Positions 34,456-42,702 of a stretch of DNA of 64,000 nt are shown here, piece by piece (within the stretch, counting starts at the first letter, position 1; each line of letters opens with the position of its first letter). Location: contig NZ_LVCF01000042.1 of assembly GCF_001594145.1 (NCBI RefSeq), forward strand, positions 124,001 through 188,000, written 5' to 3'. Made by a program: the position numbers and the translations under genes. The stretch is from Branchiibius sp. NY16-3462-2. GTDB taxonomy: Bacteria; Actinomycetota; Actinomycetes; Actinomycetales; Dermatophilaceae. Below the pieces are notes generated by a model. That model was not told the DNA's origin. It did no database searches and worked only from the letters and a program-made list of their open reading frames with translations.

Positions 34456-35027
34456 CGGTGCGCGTAGAGATCCCGTAGCAGGCAGACCTCCGCGCCGTGG
34501 TGGATCACTTCACGGTGGATGTGCGTGACCAGATCCGCCATCGGATACTCGGCGTACGGCCCCTCAGTCGGCCCGCACGGCTCGGTCAGACCCTCCTCAC
34601 CAAGCGCGCGTACGCCACTGACCCACCCGTCGTACGCCGCGTCCAGCTGGTCGAGCGCATCCTGGGCTGACCCGGCGTACGCCCAGGTCCGCGCATCACA
34701 GGAAGGACCGGCGAAGTGGTTCTGGGTGCGCTGCCCCAGCACGCCGGTGGTGATGTGGCCGAGGCGCCACGCGGCGGTAGCGACCGGGGCAGGGCCCTCG
34801 ACGGCGTCGAAGTAGAGCTCGCCCGCCTCGTTCCGGCCACACTCCATCCGGAACGGACCGCTACCGATCTGCGGTCGCTGGTCGTCCGCCGGCCGGATAG
34901 ACCAGCAGTCCGCGACCGGCTCCCAGAAGTACTCGTCGTCGGTCATGCCGTCCAACCGCGGTCGCAGCGCGTGCTCCCAGTGGAACGTCAGTTGCTCGGT
35001 GAGCACGTGGTTCCAGTCCATGGTCAC
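34452..35027 (-). CDS. DinB-superfamily protein, first
   Basis: A 191-residue four-helix bundle of the DinB/YfiT type. Metal-site residues are HWEHALRPRLDGMTDDEYFWEP at the N-terminus, WRLGHITTGVL in the middle and THIHREVIHHGAEVCLLRDLY at the end, supplying three His in the usual places. Members act as thiol-dependent transferases or are uncharacterised. GTG start overlaps the stop of the upstream DinB gene (4 bp), and its stop overlaps that of the ABC ATPase. Confidence 0.82.
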   Translation of the reverse strand: MTMDWNHVLTEQLTFHWEHALRPRLDGMTDDEYFWEPVADCWSIRPADDQRPQIGSGPFRMECGRNEAGELYFDAVEGPAPVATAAWRLGHITTGVLGQRTQNHFAGPSCDARTWAYAGSAQDALDQLDAAYDGWVSGVRALGEEGLTEPCGPTEGPYAEYPMADLVTHIHREVIHHGAEVCLLRDLYAHR

Positions 35028-35620
35028 ACCGCCTCAGCGGGGCGCCAGTGCTTCATCCAATCGGACTCCGGCCAGTCCTGGTCGGCGGCCAGCAATTCGT
35101 ACATTGTTGCCCCGTCGATGGATTCACGGATGATGTCCGCGTGCCCGGCATGGTGGGCGACCTCCTCGACGATGTGCAGGACTGCCCATCGCACGTTCCA
35201 GGCGTCGAGATCCGCGGGCCACCACGGAGCACCGGAGGGCACGGGAACGGGGGCGTCCAGATCCACCGTGGGCAGCAGGTCGTTGGCCCGGTCCAGTGCG
35301 GCGGTGAGTTCAGCGCGCAGGCTGTCACCGGTGTCACCGTCGGCGCGAAGGAAGTCGGCGCCGTACTCCTCCGCGGCCTCCTCATCCGATCCGCGGTGCG
35401 GCTCGTCCGGTGCGGCCTCGACCCGGTCCAGCCAACCCTGCGTGCAGCGAGCCACGTGCTTGACCAGTGCGCCGACCGACAAGCTCGACGCTGTCGGCGT
35501 GGCCCACAGCTCGTCGTCGGTCAGTCCGTAGGCAGCGCCCCGGACCGCCAGCAGTTGTTGTTCCACGTAGCCGGTCAGCATCTGGTTCTCGGTGGTGGTC
35601 ATCGGTGCGTGCATCGCCAT
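35024..35620 (-). CDS. DinB-superfamily protein, second
   Basis: A 198-residue DinB-like protein: MLTGYVEQQLLAVRGAAYGLTDDELWATPTASSLSVGALVKHVARC and RWAVLHIVEEVAHHAGHADIIRE contain the predicted metal His (HVAR, HHAGHADI). AAAGGAG precedes the ATG at 35620. It is followed by the other DinB gene and is divergent from a WYL regulator, an arrangement in which the regulator typically controls the DinB gene. Confidence 0.84.
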   Translation of the reverse strand: MAMHAPMTTTENQMLTGYVEQQLLAVRGAAYGLTDDELWATPTASSLSVGALVKHVARCTQGWLDRVEAAPDEPHRGSDEEAAEEYGADFLRADGDTGDSLRAELTAALDRANDLLPTVDLDAPVPVPSGAPWWPADLDAWNVRWAVLHIVEEVAHHAGHADIIRESIDGATMYELLAADQDWPESDWMKHWRPAEAV

Positions 35621-35636
35621 GACAATCTCCTTTGTT

Positions 35637-35680
35637 GGTGGTGTGACCACCGTGGCGCACCTAGCGGACACTTTCTGTCC
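35637..35680. promoter_or_regulatory. Two inverted repeats in the WYL-DinB divergent promoter
   Basis: GGTGGT-GTG-ACCACC (35637-35651) and GGACA-CTTTC-TGTCC (35666-35680) are perfect short inverted repeats between the divergent genes. Either could be the binding site of the WYL regulator. Confidence 0.45.
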
Positions 35681-35703
35681 TGAATGTCGCGCATGATGGA
35701 TGC

Positions 35704-36633
35704 ATGGCCGCCACCACCGCCCGCCTCCTGCGACTGCTCACGCTGCTGCAAGCGCGCAGCGTGTGGTCGAGTCAGGAACTCGCGGACGAGTTGGGCATCA
35801 CGACCCGGTCGGTACGCCGCGACGTCGAGCGGTTGCGCGACCTCGGCTATCCGGTGCGGGCGAGCCGGGGTGTCGGCGGCGGATACCAGTTGGGCGCCGG
35901 GCGAGCGTTGCCGCCGTTGCTGCTGGATGAGCGCGAGGCGGTCGCTCTGCGGCTCGCCGCGGGAGGCGCGGTGGCCGGGATCGGGGAGGCCGCCGTACGC
36001 ACCATGGTCAAACTCGATCAGGTGCTGCCGGCAGCGGCGCGCGCCCAGGTCGCGGCGGTCCATGAGGCGACCACGACCCTGGACACCTCGGTGCCGAGCG
36101 TCGATCCGGACGACCTGCTGACGGTGTCCCGGTCGGTCCGGGAGAGCACGCAGATCCGGTTCGACTACGCCACGGCGAGCGGTGTGGGCAGCCAGCGGCG
36201 GGCCGAGCCCTACCACCTGGTGGTCAGCGGATCACGTTGGTACCTGGTGGCTTTCGACCTGGACCGGGACGACTGGCGTTCCTTTCGGCTGGACCGGATG
36301 AGCGAGGTCCGGGCCAGCACGTTCACCTTCCGGCCGCGTGCGGCACCCGACCCCGCGACGTACATCCACGAAGCCACGACCCAGCGTTGGGCGGTGGCCG
36401 CACGCCTGCGGGTGGCCATTGCGGCGGACGACCTGCGACGGCGGGTGTCGCGCTGGGCGCAGGTGGTCGACCTGGGTGATGGAACGAGCGAATTACGTGT
36501 GTCCGCAGACAGTTTCGATGACATCGCGGCCTGGTTGATGCGGTTCGACGCACCGTTCGAGGTGATCGAACCGGACGAACTGAAGGCGGCGTTCGGTCGC
36601 CTGAGTCAGCGCGCCCGTGCCCTCGCGAACTGA
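35704..36633 (+). CDS. WYL-domain (YafY-type) transcriptional regulator
   Basis: A 309-residue regulator. The HTH_11 domain is LLRLLTLLQARSVWSSQELADELGITTRSVRRDVERLRDLGYPV; the WYL domain starts around 140 and includes RAEPYHLVVSGSRWYLVAFDLDRDDWRSFRLDRMSEVRA, with the canonical Trp-Tyr-Leu and basic ligand-binding Arg residues; a WCX-type C-terminal extension follows. WYL domains sense ligands such as nucleic acid fragments. It probably regulates itself and the divergent DinB pair. Confidence 0.88.
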   Translation: MAATTARLLRLLTLLQARSVWSSQELADELGITTRSVRRDVERLRDLGYPVRASRGVGGGYQLGAGRALPPLLLDEREAVALRLAAGGAVAGIGEAAVRTMVKLDQVLPAAARAQVAAVHEATTTLDTSVPSVDPDDLLTVSRSVRESTQIRFDYATASGVGSQRRAEPYHLVVSGSRWYLVAFDLDRDDWRSFRLDRMSEVRASTFTFRPRAAPDPATYIHEATTQRWAVAARLRVAIAADDLRRRVSRWAQVVDLGDGTSELRVSADSFDDIAAWLMRFDAPFEVIEPDELKAAFGRLSQRARALAN

Positions 36634-36641
36634 TGCACAAC

Positions 36642-36647
36642 TACCCT
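36642..36647 (+). promoter_or_regulatory. Putative -10 box of the VapB-like gene
   Basis: TACCCT followed by 7 nt and the ATG at 36655, inside the end region of the preceding WYL gene. GAGG also occurs in the gap, so a short leader with a ribosome site is not excluded. Confidence 0.3.
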
Positions 36648-36654
36648 GAGGTGT

Positions 36655-36861
36655 ATGACGCGCACCAATATCGATATCGACGATGCGCTCGTTTCCGAGG
36701 CGATGCGCCGGTACGGGCTCACCACCAAGAAGGCGGCAGTCGACCTGGCATTGCGCCGACTGGTGGGGCCGATGACCCGCGAGGAGGCGCTGGCGCTTGA
36801 GGGGATCGGCTGGGAGGGCGACCTCGCTGAGATGCGCAACGACGCACCCCATCTCCTGTGA
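36655..36861 (+). CDS. VapB-family antitoxin, orphan
   Basis: A 68-residue protein: [36 protein letters not shown] is the VapB2/RelB-like ribbon-helix-helix domain (the [11 protein letters not shown] turn is diagnostic), and [22 protein letters not shown] is the acidic tail with a Trp that normally inserts into the VapC toxin. The next 95 bases contain no PIN-domain toxin, so the antitoxin stands alone here; the toxin may be missing or elsewhere. Confidence 0.75.
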   Translation: MTRTNIDIDDALVSEAMRRYGLTTKKAAVDLALRRLVGPMTREEALALEGIGWEGDLAEMRNDAPHLL

Positions 36862-36955
36862 CCTGCCTGGAAACGGTGCGGCTTTGAGCGCCGACCGAGT
36901 CGAGGAAACGAGCGCAGCGAGGCCCGGAGGCGAGGCTAGAGGCGCGCCAGAAGAC

Positions 36956-37558
36956 ATGACGGTTGTCGGCGTGGGGCCCTGGCAGGGTCCGCTGCCCTCC
37001 GATTCGAAGTACGACGCGGGGTTGCTCGCCGAGGGCGACGCGCGCAACGTGGTGGACAAGTACCGCTATTGGACCCAGGAAGCGATCATCGCGGACCTCG
37101 ATCTGACGCGGCACGACTTCCACGTCGCGGTCGAGAACTGGGGTCACGACTTCAACATCGGCTCGGTGATCCGTACCGCGAATGCGTTCAACGCCAAGGC
37201 GTTTCACATCATCGGCAAGCGGCGCTGGAACCGTCGCGGTGCGATGGTGACCGATCGCTACCAGCACGAGTTCCACCATGCCACCGTTGCCGACCTCATC
37301 GAGTGGGCCGGGGACCTGCCGCTGATCGGGATCGACAACCTCCCCGGCAGTACGCCGATCGAGACCGCCGCGCTACCCCGCGCCTGCGTCCTCGTCTTCG
37401 GTCAGGAGGGTCCCGGCCTGTCCCCGGAGATGCAGGCGGCCTGCGAAAAGGTCCTGCACATCGAGCAATTCGGCTCCACCCGTTCGATCAACGCCGGCGC
37501 GGCCGCAGCGATCGCGATGCACACCTGGATCATGCAGCACGTCTACGGTCGATCGTGA
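36956..37558 (+). CDS. SpoU/TrmH-family RNA methyltransferase
   Basis: A 200-residue SPOUT methyltransferase. Motif 1 is VENWGHDFNIGSVIRTANAF, motif 2 ACVLVFGQEGPGLSPEM, motif 3 QFGSTRSINAGAAAAIAMH, together making the knotted SAM site for 2'-O-ribose methylation of tRNA or rRNA. A short N-terminal extension precedes the domain. ATG 36956 is preferred, because upstream sequence is non-coding in character. Followed by a coupled 55-residue protein (GTGA overlap). Confidence 0.87.
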   Translation: MTVVGVGPWQGPLPSDSKYDAGLLAEGDARNVVDKYRYWTQEAIIADLDLTRHDFHVAVENWGHDFNIGSVIRTANAFNAKAFHIIGKRRWNRRGAMVTDRYQHEFHHATVADLIEWAGDLPLIGIDNLPGSTPIETAALPRACVLVFGQEGPGLSPEMQAACEKVLHIEQFGSTRSINAGAAAAIAMHTWIMQHVYGRS

Positions 37559-37722
37559 TCGACCCAGGACTGTGCCTTTCGTGTCAGCACGCGCTGATCC
37601 GGCCGACCAACAAGGGGACCACCTATCTGCGCTGCGGTCTGGCGGCGACCGACGACCGATTCCCGAAGTACCCACGGCTGCCGGTGACTTCCTGCCGCGG
37701 ATTCGCTCCGCCGGCTTCATGA
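37555..37722 (+). CDS. Small Cys-rich (probable zinc-ribbon) protein
   Basis: A 55-residue protein starting at GTG 37555, overlapping the methyltransferase stop (GTGA). It opens IDPGLCLSCQHALIRPTNKG, then TTYLRCGLAATDDRFPKYPRLPV and TSCRGF: four Cys spaced as CxxC...C...C, a likely metal site. Positive residues surround the cluster. The coupling to an RNA methyltransferase suggests an accessory role in RNA binding, but that is inference. It was too short to be listed as an independent reading frame. Confidence 0.65.
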   Translation: MIDPGLCLSCQHALIRPTNKGTTYLRCGLAATDDRFPKYPRLPVTSCRGFAPPAS

Positions 37723-37771
37723 CTTCAGGTCATGGAGCCGAAAAAGAATGGGTGCCTCCAGCGCCGAGCAG

Positions 37772-38605
37772 CTACGACGAAGCGGAGCCCGAGCCAGCGG
37801 ACGGTCCCGCGCCCACGGCGGAGGGTGCGGTGGACGTGGAGCTCTCGGTCGGCGTACCGGCAACCAGGTCGGACAGATCCAATCCCCAGTTTCCCCAACG
37901 CTTTTCGAAGGCGGCGTCACGCGCGACGGCCCGCTTCAGCTTCTCCGGTGAGTACCGCTTGGCCCACTTCGACCGCGGCCGGGCCAGTCGCAGGGCGCCC
38001 CACCACGCGACGGGCGGGATGAACGCGCCGATCACTGCACTGGAGTATTTGCCCTTCGCAACGCACACGAGCAGACACGTCGCGTGCACCGTCAGTGCGG
38101 CCAGGACAGCGAGGTGCCCGGCGCCGGGTGTCGTGTCCCCGCGCAAGGGCTGGATGCCCACGAGGAGGAACCCGAGCACGGCGGCGGTCAGGGCCACCAC
38201 CTGCACGGACAGCTGCCCTTGTTTGGACCAGTAGACGTCCTGCAGATGCAGGATCAACGCGAACTCGTCCAGGACAAGGGAGGCGCCAACCCCGATCAGG
38301 ACCGCGCTGATCTCCGCCCCGGGCGGGCGACCGGACGACGCAACCGAAGTAATCCCACCGATCACCAACAAGAAGATCCCGGGCACCGCGTGATGGATGT
38401 GCACCCCGCCGGACACGTTGTTGCGGAAGGGGCCCTTGCCGGCGCGGATCATCCGGGTGATGCCGCGGGTGATGACGAACGTCGTAACGAACGAGGCGAA
38501 CAGCAGCAGCAGCGACAGCCGTTGGTCCACGAAGAGGTGAACTTCATGGATCCGGCCCTCGGAGAGGGGGCGAGACCAACCGCTCCACTGATGCGACCCC
38601 GTCAT
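37772..38605 (-). CDS. Hypothetical multi-pass membrane protein
   Basis: A 277-residue protein with about six to seven hydrophobic helices. GVHIHHAVPGIFLLVIGG contains a His-rich HIHH motif at a helix start, and LVLDEFALILHLQDVYWSKQGQ is a second polar conserved-looking block. The C-terminal tail (about 220-277) is soluble, ending in a Ser/Ala/Gly-rich stretch. Homologous proteins of this appearance are widespread in Actinomycetota but have no known function. It is divergent from the DGPF-ECF42 pair. Confidence 0.65.
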   Translation of the reverse strand: MTGSHQWSGWSRPLSEGRIHEVHLFVDQRLSLLLLFASFVTTFVITRGITRMIRAGKGPFRNNVSGGVHIHHAVPGIFLLVIGGITSVASSGRPPGAEISAVLIGVGASLVLDEFALILHLQDVYWSKQGQLSVQVVALTAAVLGFLLVGIQPLRGDTTPGAGHLAVLAALTVHATCLLVCVAKGKYSSAVIGAFIPPVAWWGALRLARPRSKWAKRYSPEKLKRAVARDAAFEKRWGNWGLDLSDLVAGTPTESSTSTAPSAVGAGPSAGSGSASS

Positions 38606-38640
38606 GTGTGTGAGTGTACGAGCAGGGTTTTTACCGGGAG

Positions 38641-38667
38641 TGTCGATTTCTGCCGCGGCCGGTCGTC
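38641..38667 (+). promoter_or_regulatory. ECF42-type promoter before the DGPF-sigma operon
   Basis: TGTCGA (38641-38646) as -35 and CGTC (38664-38667) as -10 are 17 bp apart. This matches the reported ECF42 target motif (TGTCGA with CGA/TC), so the sigma factor probably drives its own operon. Confidence 0.75.
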
Positions 38668-38705
38668 ATGGAGGTGTCAGAAAACCCTGGATAAGGAGCA
38701 CGCAG

Positions 38706-39044
38706 ATGAAGTATCTAGTCCTGATCGCGTATGAGCCCAGCATGTGGGCCGACGTCGCACCCGAGGTGCAGGAGCGGTTCCACGAGCAGCACCTGGCCTT
38801 CCACGAGGCGGTCGGCGAGAAGCTGCTCGCGGGCGAAGCGCTGGCCGACACCGACAGTGCGACCACGCTGCGCGGCGGTGCCACCCTCACCGACGGCCCG
38901 TTCGCGGAGACTGCCGAGATGATCGGCGGCTTCTATCTGGTCGAGGCGGACGATCTGGACCAGGTCGTCGCGTGGTGCCGGCTGCTGCCGCCGGAGTACG
39001 CCCTGGAGATCCGGCCGTGCGTGCAGATCGAAGGGTTTGAGTGA
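38706..39044 (+). CDS. DGPF-domain (YCII-related) protein
   Basis: A 112-residue ferredoxin-fold-like protein. MKYLVLIAYEP is the first strand, and GGATLTDGPFAETAEMIGGFYLVEADDLDQVVAW contains the DGPF motif that names the family. Such proteins resemble YCII (muconolactone isomerase-like) domains and are the conserved neighbours of ECF42 sigma factors; their biochemical function is not established. AAGGAG precedes the ATG. Its stop overlaps the sigma gene (GTGA). Confidence 0.9.
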   Translation: MKYLVLIAYEPSMWADVAPEVQERFHEQHLAFHEAVGEKLLAGEALADTDSATTLRGGATLTDGPFAETAEMIGGFYLVEADDLDQVVAWCRLLPPEYALEIRPCVQIEGFE

Positions 39045-40270
39045 CGCCGGTCGAGCAACTGCTGCGTGACGAGTGGGGCCGGTTGCTGGCCCTGCTCGTC
39101 GCCAGCACGCGGCGTCTGTACCTGGCCGAGGATGCGCTGGCGTCCGCCTTCGAGGAGGCCACCCGGCGATGGCCGATCGACGGTACGCCGGGCAACCCGT
39201 CCGCGTGGCTGCTCACCACCGCGCGGCGCCGGATCGTTGACTCCATCCGCGCCGAGATCACCCATGCGAAGAAGCAACCACTGATGGTGATGGATGAGCG
39301 AAATCGATTGCACGACAACGAAGCAACGCAGCAAGACAGTCTGCTTCGACTCGTGCTTCTTGCGGCCCACCCCGCGCTGGCACCCGAGGCAGGAGCGGCC
39401 CTGACCCTTCGGTTGGTGATAGGTGTGTCAACCGCGGACATCGCCCGTCTCTTCCTGGTGCCCGAGCCGACGATGGCAGCCCGGTTGACGCGGGCGCGCA
39501 AGAAGGTGGTCACGGCCGGGATCCCGCTGGCCCTCCCGCCGCAGGAGGCGTTGCCGCAGCGGCTGGAGACGGTGGCGTCGGTCGCCTACCTTGCCTTCAC
39601 GGCAGGCTATGCACCCAGTAGCGGTGACCAGGTGGTTCGGACTGAACTGGCCGGGGAGGCGATCCGGTTGGTGCAGCTGGTGCGCGCCCAAACTCCGGCG
39701 ACGCGCAGTGATCCGACGCTGATCGCCCTGCACGCGCTGATGCTGCTGCAACATTCCCGGCGCGATGCGCGGGTCGACGCCGCCGGTGAGGCGGTGCTCC
39801 TGCCCGAACAGGACCGCAGCCAGTGGCATCACGATGAGATTGCCGAGGCGCTGGCGCTGCTGGAAAGCCCTGTCCCGCTGGGCAGCTCGGTCATTGCTCG
39901 CTCCTACCGGTTGCAGGCAGCCATTGCGGCATGTCATGCGACCGCTCCCAGCGCTGAGGCCACCGACTGGGGCCGGATCTGCACCTTCTACGAAATGCTG
40001 GAGCATCTGACCGGGTCGCCGATCGTCCGGTTGAACCGCGCCGTGGCGGTGGCCGAGTGCGACGGTCCGGCAGCGGGACTGGCCCTGCTGGCAGGCCTCG
40101 ATGACCGCTTGCCGGGCAACTACCGACTGGCGGTCGCCCGAGCCGAGTTGCTCACCAGGGACGGTCGGACGGAAGCTGCGCGATCGGCGTACGCCGAGGC
40201 GCTGGGCCTATGCACGAACGAGACGGAACGGCGCGAACTGCTGCGGCGGGTCCAGCGTTTGGACGGCTGA
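39041..40270 (+). CDS. ECF42-group RNA polymerase sigma factor with C-terminal extension
   Basis: A 409-residue sigma factor. Sigma-2 is in residues 1-80 (VEQLLRDEWGRLLALLVASTRRLYLAEDALASAFEEA, then GTPGNPSAWLLTTARRRIVDSIR), and sigma-4 runs about 110-170 (LTLRLVIGVSTADIARLFLVPEPTMAARLTRARKKV). The unusual ~230-residue C-terminal part, with helix pairs of TPR type (for example GLALLAGLDDRLPGNYRLAVARAELLTRDGRTEAARSAYAEAL), is a hallmark of ECF42 and is needed for activity in characterised members. No anti-sigma factor is present. Operon with the DGPF gene. Confidence 0.92.
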   Translation: MTPVEQLLRDEWGRLLALLVASTRRLYLAEDALASAFEEATRRWPIDGTPGNPSAWLLTTARRRIVDSIRAEITHAKKQPLMVMDERNRLHDNEATQQDSLLRLVLLAAHPALAPEAGAALTLRLVIGVSTADIARLFLVPEPTMAARLTRARKKVVTAGIPLALPPQEALPQRLETVASVAYLAFTAGYAPSSGDQVVRTELAGEAIRLVQLVRAQTPATRSDPTLIALHALMLLQHSRRDARVDAAGEAVLLPEQDRSQWHHDEIAEALALLESPVPLGSSVIARSYRLQAAIAACHATAPSAEATDWGRICTFYEMLEHLTGSPIVRLNRAVAVAECDGPAAGLALLAGLDDRLPGNYRLAVARAELLTRDGRTEAARSAYAEALGLCTNETERRELLRRVQRLDG

Positions 40271-40343
40271 GCGGCTCCGACGCGAGGGGATGCCCGGGGT
40301 GGTTGGATAGATGTACCAGAGCCGCACACCGCAGGAGTGAGCC

Positions 40344-41369
40344 ATGCCGATCGCAACCCCCGACGTCTACGCCGAGATGCTCGACCGGGCCAAGAAGAAC
40401 GCATTCGCCTACCCGGCGATCAACGTCAGCAGCAGCCAGACCCTGAACGCTGCCATCAAGGGCTTCGCCGACGCGGGCAGCGACGGCATCATCCAGGTCT
40501 CGACCGGTGGCGCCGAGTACTTCTCCGGGCAGGGCGTCAAGGAGATGGTGACCGGGTCGCTGGCCTTCTCCGCGTTCGCCCATGAGGTCGCCAAGAAGTA
40601 CGACGTCAACATCGCCCTGCACACCGATCACTGCCCCAAGGACAAACTGGACGACTTCGTGCGCCCGTTGCTGGCGGCCTCGATCGAGCGGGTCAAGGGC
40701 GGCGGGCTGCCCTACTTCCAGTCGCACATGTGGGACGGCTCCGCGGTGCCGCTGGAGGAGAACCTGCAGATCGCCGAGGAACTGCTGGCCCAGTGCAAGG
40801 AAGCGCACGTCATCCTCGAGATCGAGGTCGGTGTTGTTGGCGGTGAGGAGGACGGCGTCGTCGGTGCGCAGGACGAGAAGATGTACTCCACGCCCGAGGA
40901 CGCCCTGGCCACCGCCCGCGCCCTCGGCACCGGTGAGAACGGCTACTACATGACCGCGCTCACCTTCGGCAACGTGCACGGCGTCTACAAGCCGGGCAAC
41001 GTCAAGCTGCGCCCGTCCGTGCTCAAAGCGGCCCAGGAGGCGGTGCACACCGAGTTCAACACCCCGGATGACAAGCCGTTCCACCTCGTCTTCCACGGCG
41101 GCTCCGGCTCGGACGAGGCCGACATCAAAGAGGCCGTGTCGTACGGCGTGGTGAAGATGAACGTCGACACCGACACCCAGTACGCCTTCACGCGTCCGAT
41201 CGCCGGCTGGATGATCGGCAACTACGAGGGCGTCCTGAAGATCGACGGTGAGGTCGGCGACAAGAAGAAGTACGACCCGCGCGCCTGGGGTAAGGCCGGC
41301 GAGACCGGCATGTCCGCTCGCGTCGTCGAGGCGTGCGAGGCGCTCGGATCCGCGGGGACGCATGTCTAA
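40344..41369 (+). CDS. fbaA: Fructose-bisphosphate aldolase, class II
   Basis: A 341-residue zinc-dependent aldolase of glycolysis and gluconeogenesis. LHTDHC contains the catalytic Asp and a zinc His; EIEVGVVGGEEDGV is the conserved strand-loop; LTFGNVHGVYKPG and LVFHGGSGS contribute zinc and phosphate ligands, and VKMNVDTDTQYAFTRP the DHAP site. Length fits the class IIA type used in Actinomycetota. GCAGGAGTGAGCC precedes the ATG. Confidence 0.95.
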   Translation: MPIATPDVYAEMLDRAKKNAFAYPAINVSSSQTLNAAIKGFADAGSDGIIQVSTGGAEYFSGQGVKEMVTGSLAFSAFAHEVAKKYDVNIALHTDHCPKDKLDDFVRPLLAASIERVKGGGLPYFQSHMWDGSAVPLEENLQIAEELLAQCKEAHVILEIEVGVVGGEEDGVVGAQDEKMYSTPEDALATARALGTGENGYYMTALTFGNVHGVYKPGNVKLRPSVLKAAQEAVHTEFNTPDDKPFHLVFHGGSGSDEADIKEAVSYGVVKMNVDTDTQYAFTRPIAGWMIGNYEGVLKIDGEVGDKKKYDPRAWGKAGETGMSARVVEACEALGSAGTHV

Positions 41370-41763
41370 TCTGCTCGGCGTTCCCGAAACTCGGCTGCCC
41401 GAGGATCCGGCCGCGCTGGCGTTGGCCGAGGGTGAACTGCCCGAGCAGGTCGCCGAGAACTACCCGGCCTCCAGCCTGGTCTGGGCGGCCCTCTCCGAGC
41501 ACGCGCTCTCCGAGCACCACGCCGTCGAGGCCTACGCCTACGCCCGCACCGGCTATCACCGTGGCCTGGACTCGCTGCGCAAAGCCGGCTGGCGCGGGCA
41601 GGGTCCCGTGCCCTGGGAGCACGAGCCCAACCGTGGGTTCCTGCGCTCCTTGGCGGCGCTGTCCCGTGCGGCCGGCGCGATCGGCGAGACCGACGAAGAA
41701 CGTCGGTGTGCTGACTTCCTGCGGGACTCCTCGGCGTTGGGTGCGCGCGAGTTGGGTCTCTAA
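41362..41763 (+). CDS. DUF3151 family protein
   Basis: A 133-residue actinobacterial protein. VWAALSEHALSEHHAVEAYAYARTGYHRGLDSLRKAGWRGQGPVPWEHEPNRGFLRSLAALSRAAGAIGE is the conserved helical core of DUF3151, usually encoded next to class II aldolase. It starts inside the last codons of fbaA (8-bp overlap) and is coupled to it. Function unknown; the conserved linkage suggests a role in sugar metabolism. Confidence 0.85.
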   Translation: MSNLLGVPETRLPEDPAALALAEGELPEQVAENYPASSLVWAALSEHALSEHHAVEAYAYARTGYHRGLDSLRKAGWRGQGPVPWEHEPNRGFLRSLAALSRAAGAIGETDEERRCADFLRDSSALGARELGL

Positions 41764-41778
41764 GCCTCCGGTACGTCG

Positions 41779-42702
41779 ATGGCTCGCCTGACCGCGTTGG
41801 AGATCGGTCCCGACGGGGAGACTCTGTATCGCGCGGTGCTGCGGCAGCCGGGACACGCGCTGGACCGGCACCGGGACGAGCTGGGCTGGTCCCTGGTGCA
41901 GGTGACCGCAGCGCTGGACGAACTACGGGCGCACCGGTTGGTCCGGGTCAGCGCGGAGACCGGGCTGATCGCAGACCATCCCCGCGCCGCCCTGGAACGG
42001 GTCGTCTCGGCGCAGGAAGCGCAGTTGGCGACCCGGCGGCAGGAGCTGGCGCGGGTCCGTGACGCTATCGACGCGTTTGTCGCGGATTACGGTGTGGGAC
42101 AGTCGCTTTCAACGACAACTCTGCCGGCGCGCGAGCAGGTCGAAGCGGCCGATGTGGTGGCTACCTACGAGCACCTGCTTGCTGCCACGTCCGGAGAGGT
42201 GCGTTGCTGCGGACTGTCCCCGGTCGGCCCCGGCGTGGCCGCGCAACTGGCCAGCGGCCGGGTCGTGCGATGGCTTCGAAGCGCGGCGGACGGCCCGGTC
42301 GATCCTGGTGATTTCGACTTGCGCCTCGCCGGCTCGCTGCCGACGAGGTTCGTCTGCTTCGGCGGCGATGTCGCGATGGGTGTCGCCGAATGGGGTTCTC
42401 CCGACGGCGATTTCGTGGTTCTGCGTGATCCGGTGGTCGTGGCTGCGTTCGTCGAGTTGTTCGACCGGTTGTGGGCGACCGCTGCGCCGATGGCCGCCAC
42501 ACCGGACTCGCTGACGACGGGCGTCCTGGAACTGATGCGCCAGGGCCTGAAGGACGAAGCGATCGCCCGGGCGCAAGGAGTGTCGCTGCGCACCGTCCGG
42601 CGGCGGATCGCGGACCTGATGACCGAGCACGGTGTGGACACCCGCTTCCAACTCGCGCTGAAGCTGATCGAACGCGACCAGGATGCTGTCGATGACGATT
42701 GA
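41779..42702 (+). CDS. LuxR-type regulator with TrmB-like N-terminal domain
   Basis: A 307-residue regulator. The N-terminus (LTALEIGPDGETLYRAVLRQPGHAL, LGWSLVQVTAALDELRAHRLVRV) looks like a TrmB-type winged helix followed by a coiled coil (about 75-105); the C-terminal 65 residues end GLKDEAIARAQGVSLRTVRRRIADLMTEHGVDTRFQLAL, a LuxR (GerE) helix-turn-helix. No phospho-acceptor domain occurs. It overlaps the MocA-like gene and probably regulates that or the Mo-enzyme cluster. Confidence 0.8.
   Translation: MARLTALEIGPDGETLYRAVLRQPGHALDRHRDELGWSLVQVTAALDELRAHRLVRVSAETGLIADHPRAALERVVSAQEAQLATRRQELARVRDAIDAFVADYGVGQSLSTTTLPAREQVEAADVVATYEHLLAATSGEVRCCGLSPVGPGVAAQLASGRVVRWLRSAADGPVDPGDFDLRLAGSLPTRFVCFGGDVAMGVAEWGSPDGDFVVLRDPVVVAAFVELFDRLWATAAPMAATPDSLTTGVLELMRQGLKDEAIARAQGVSLRTVRRRIADLMTEHGVDTRFQLALKLIERDQDAVDDD

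Noticed and set aside
36895..36955. G/C-rich repeats GAGCGCAGCGAG...GAGGCGAGG before the methyltransferase
   Set aside because: Short imperfect repeats without clear unit or arms; could be random in this base composition.
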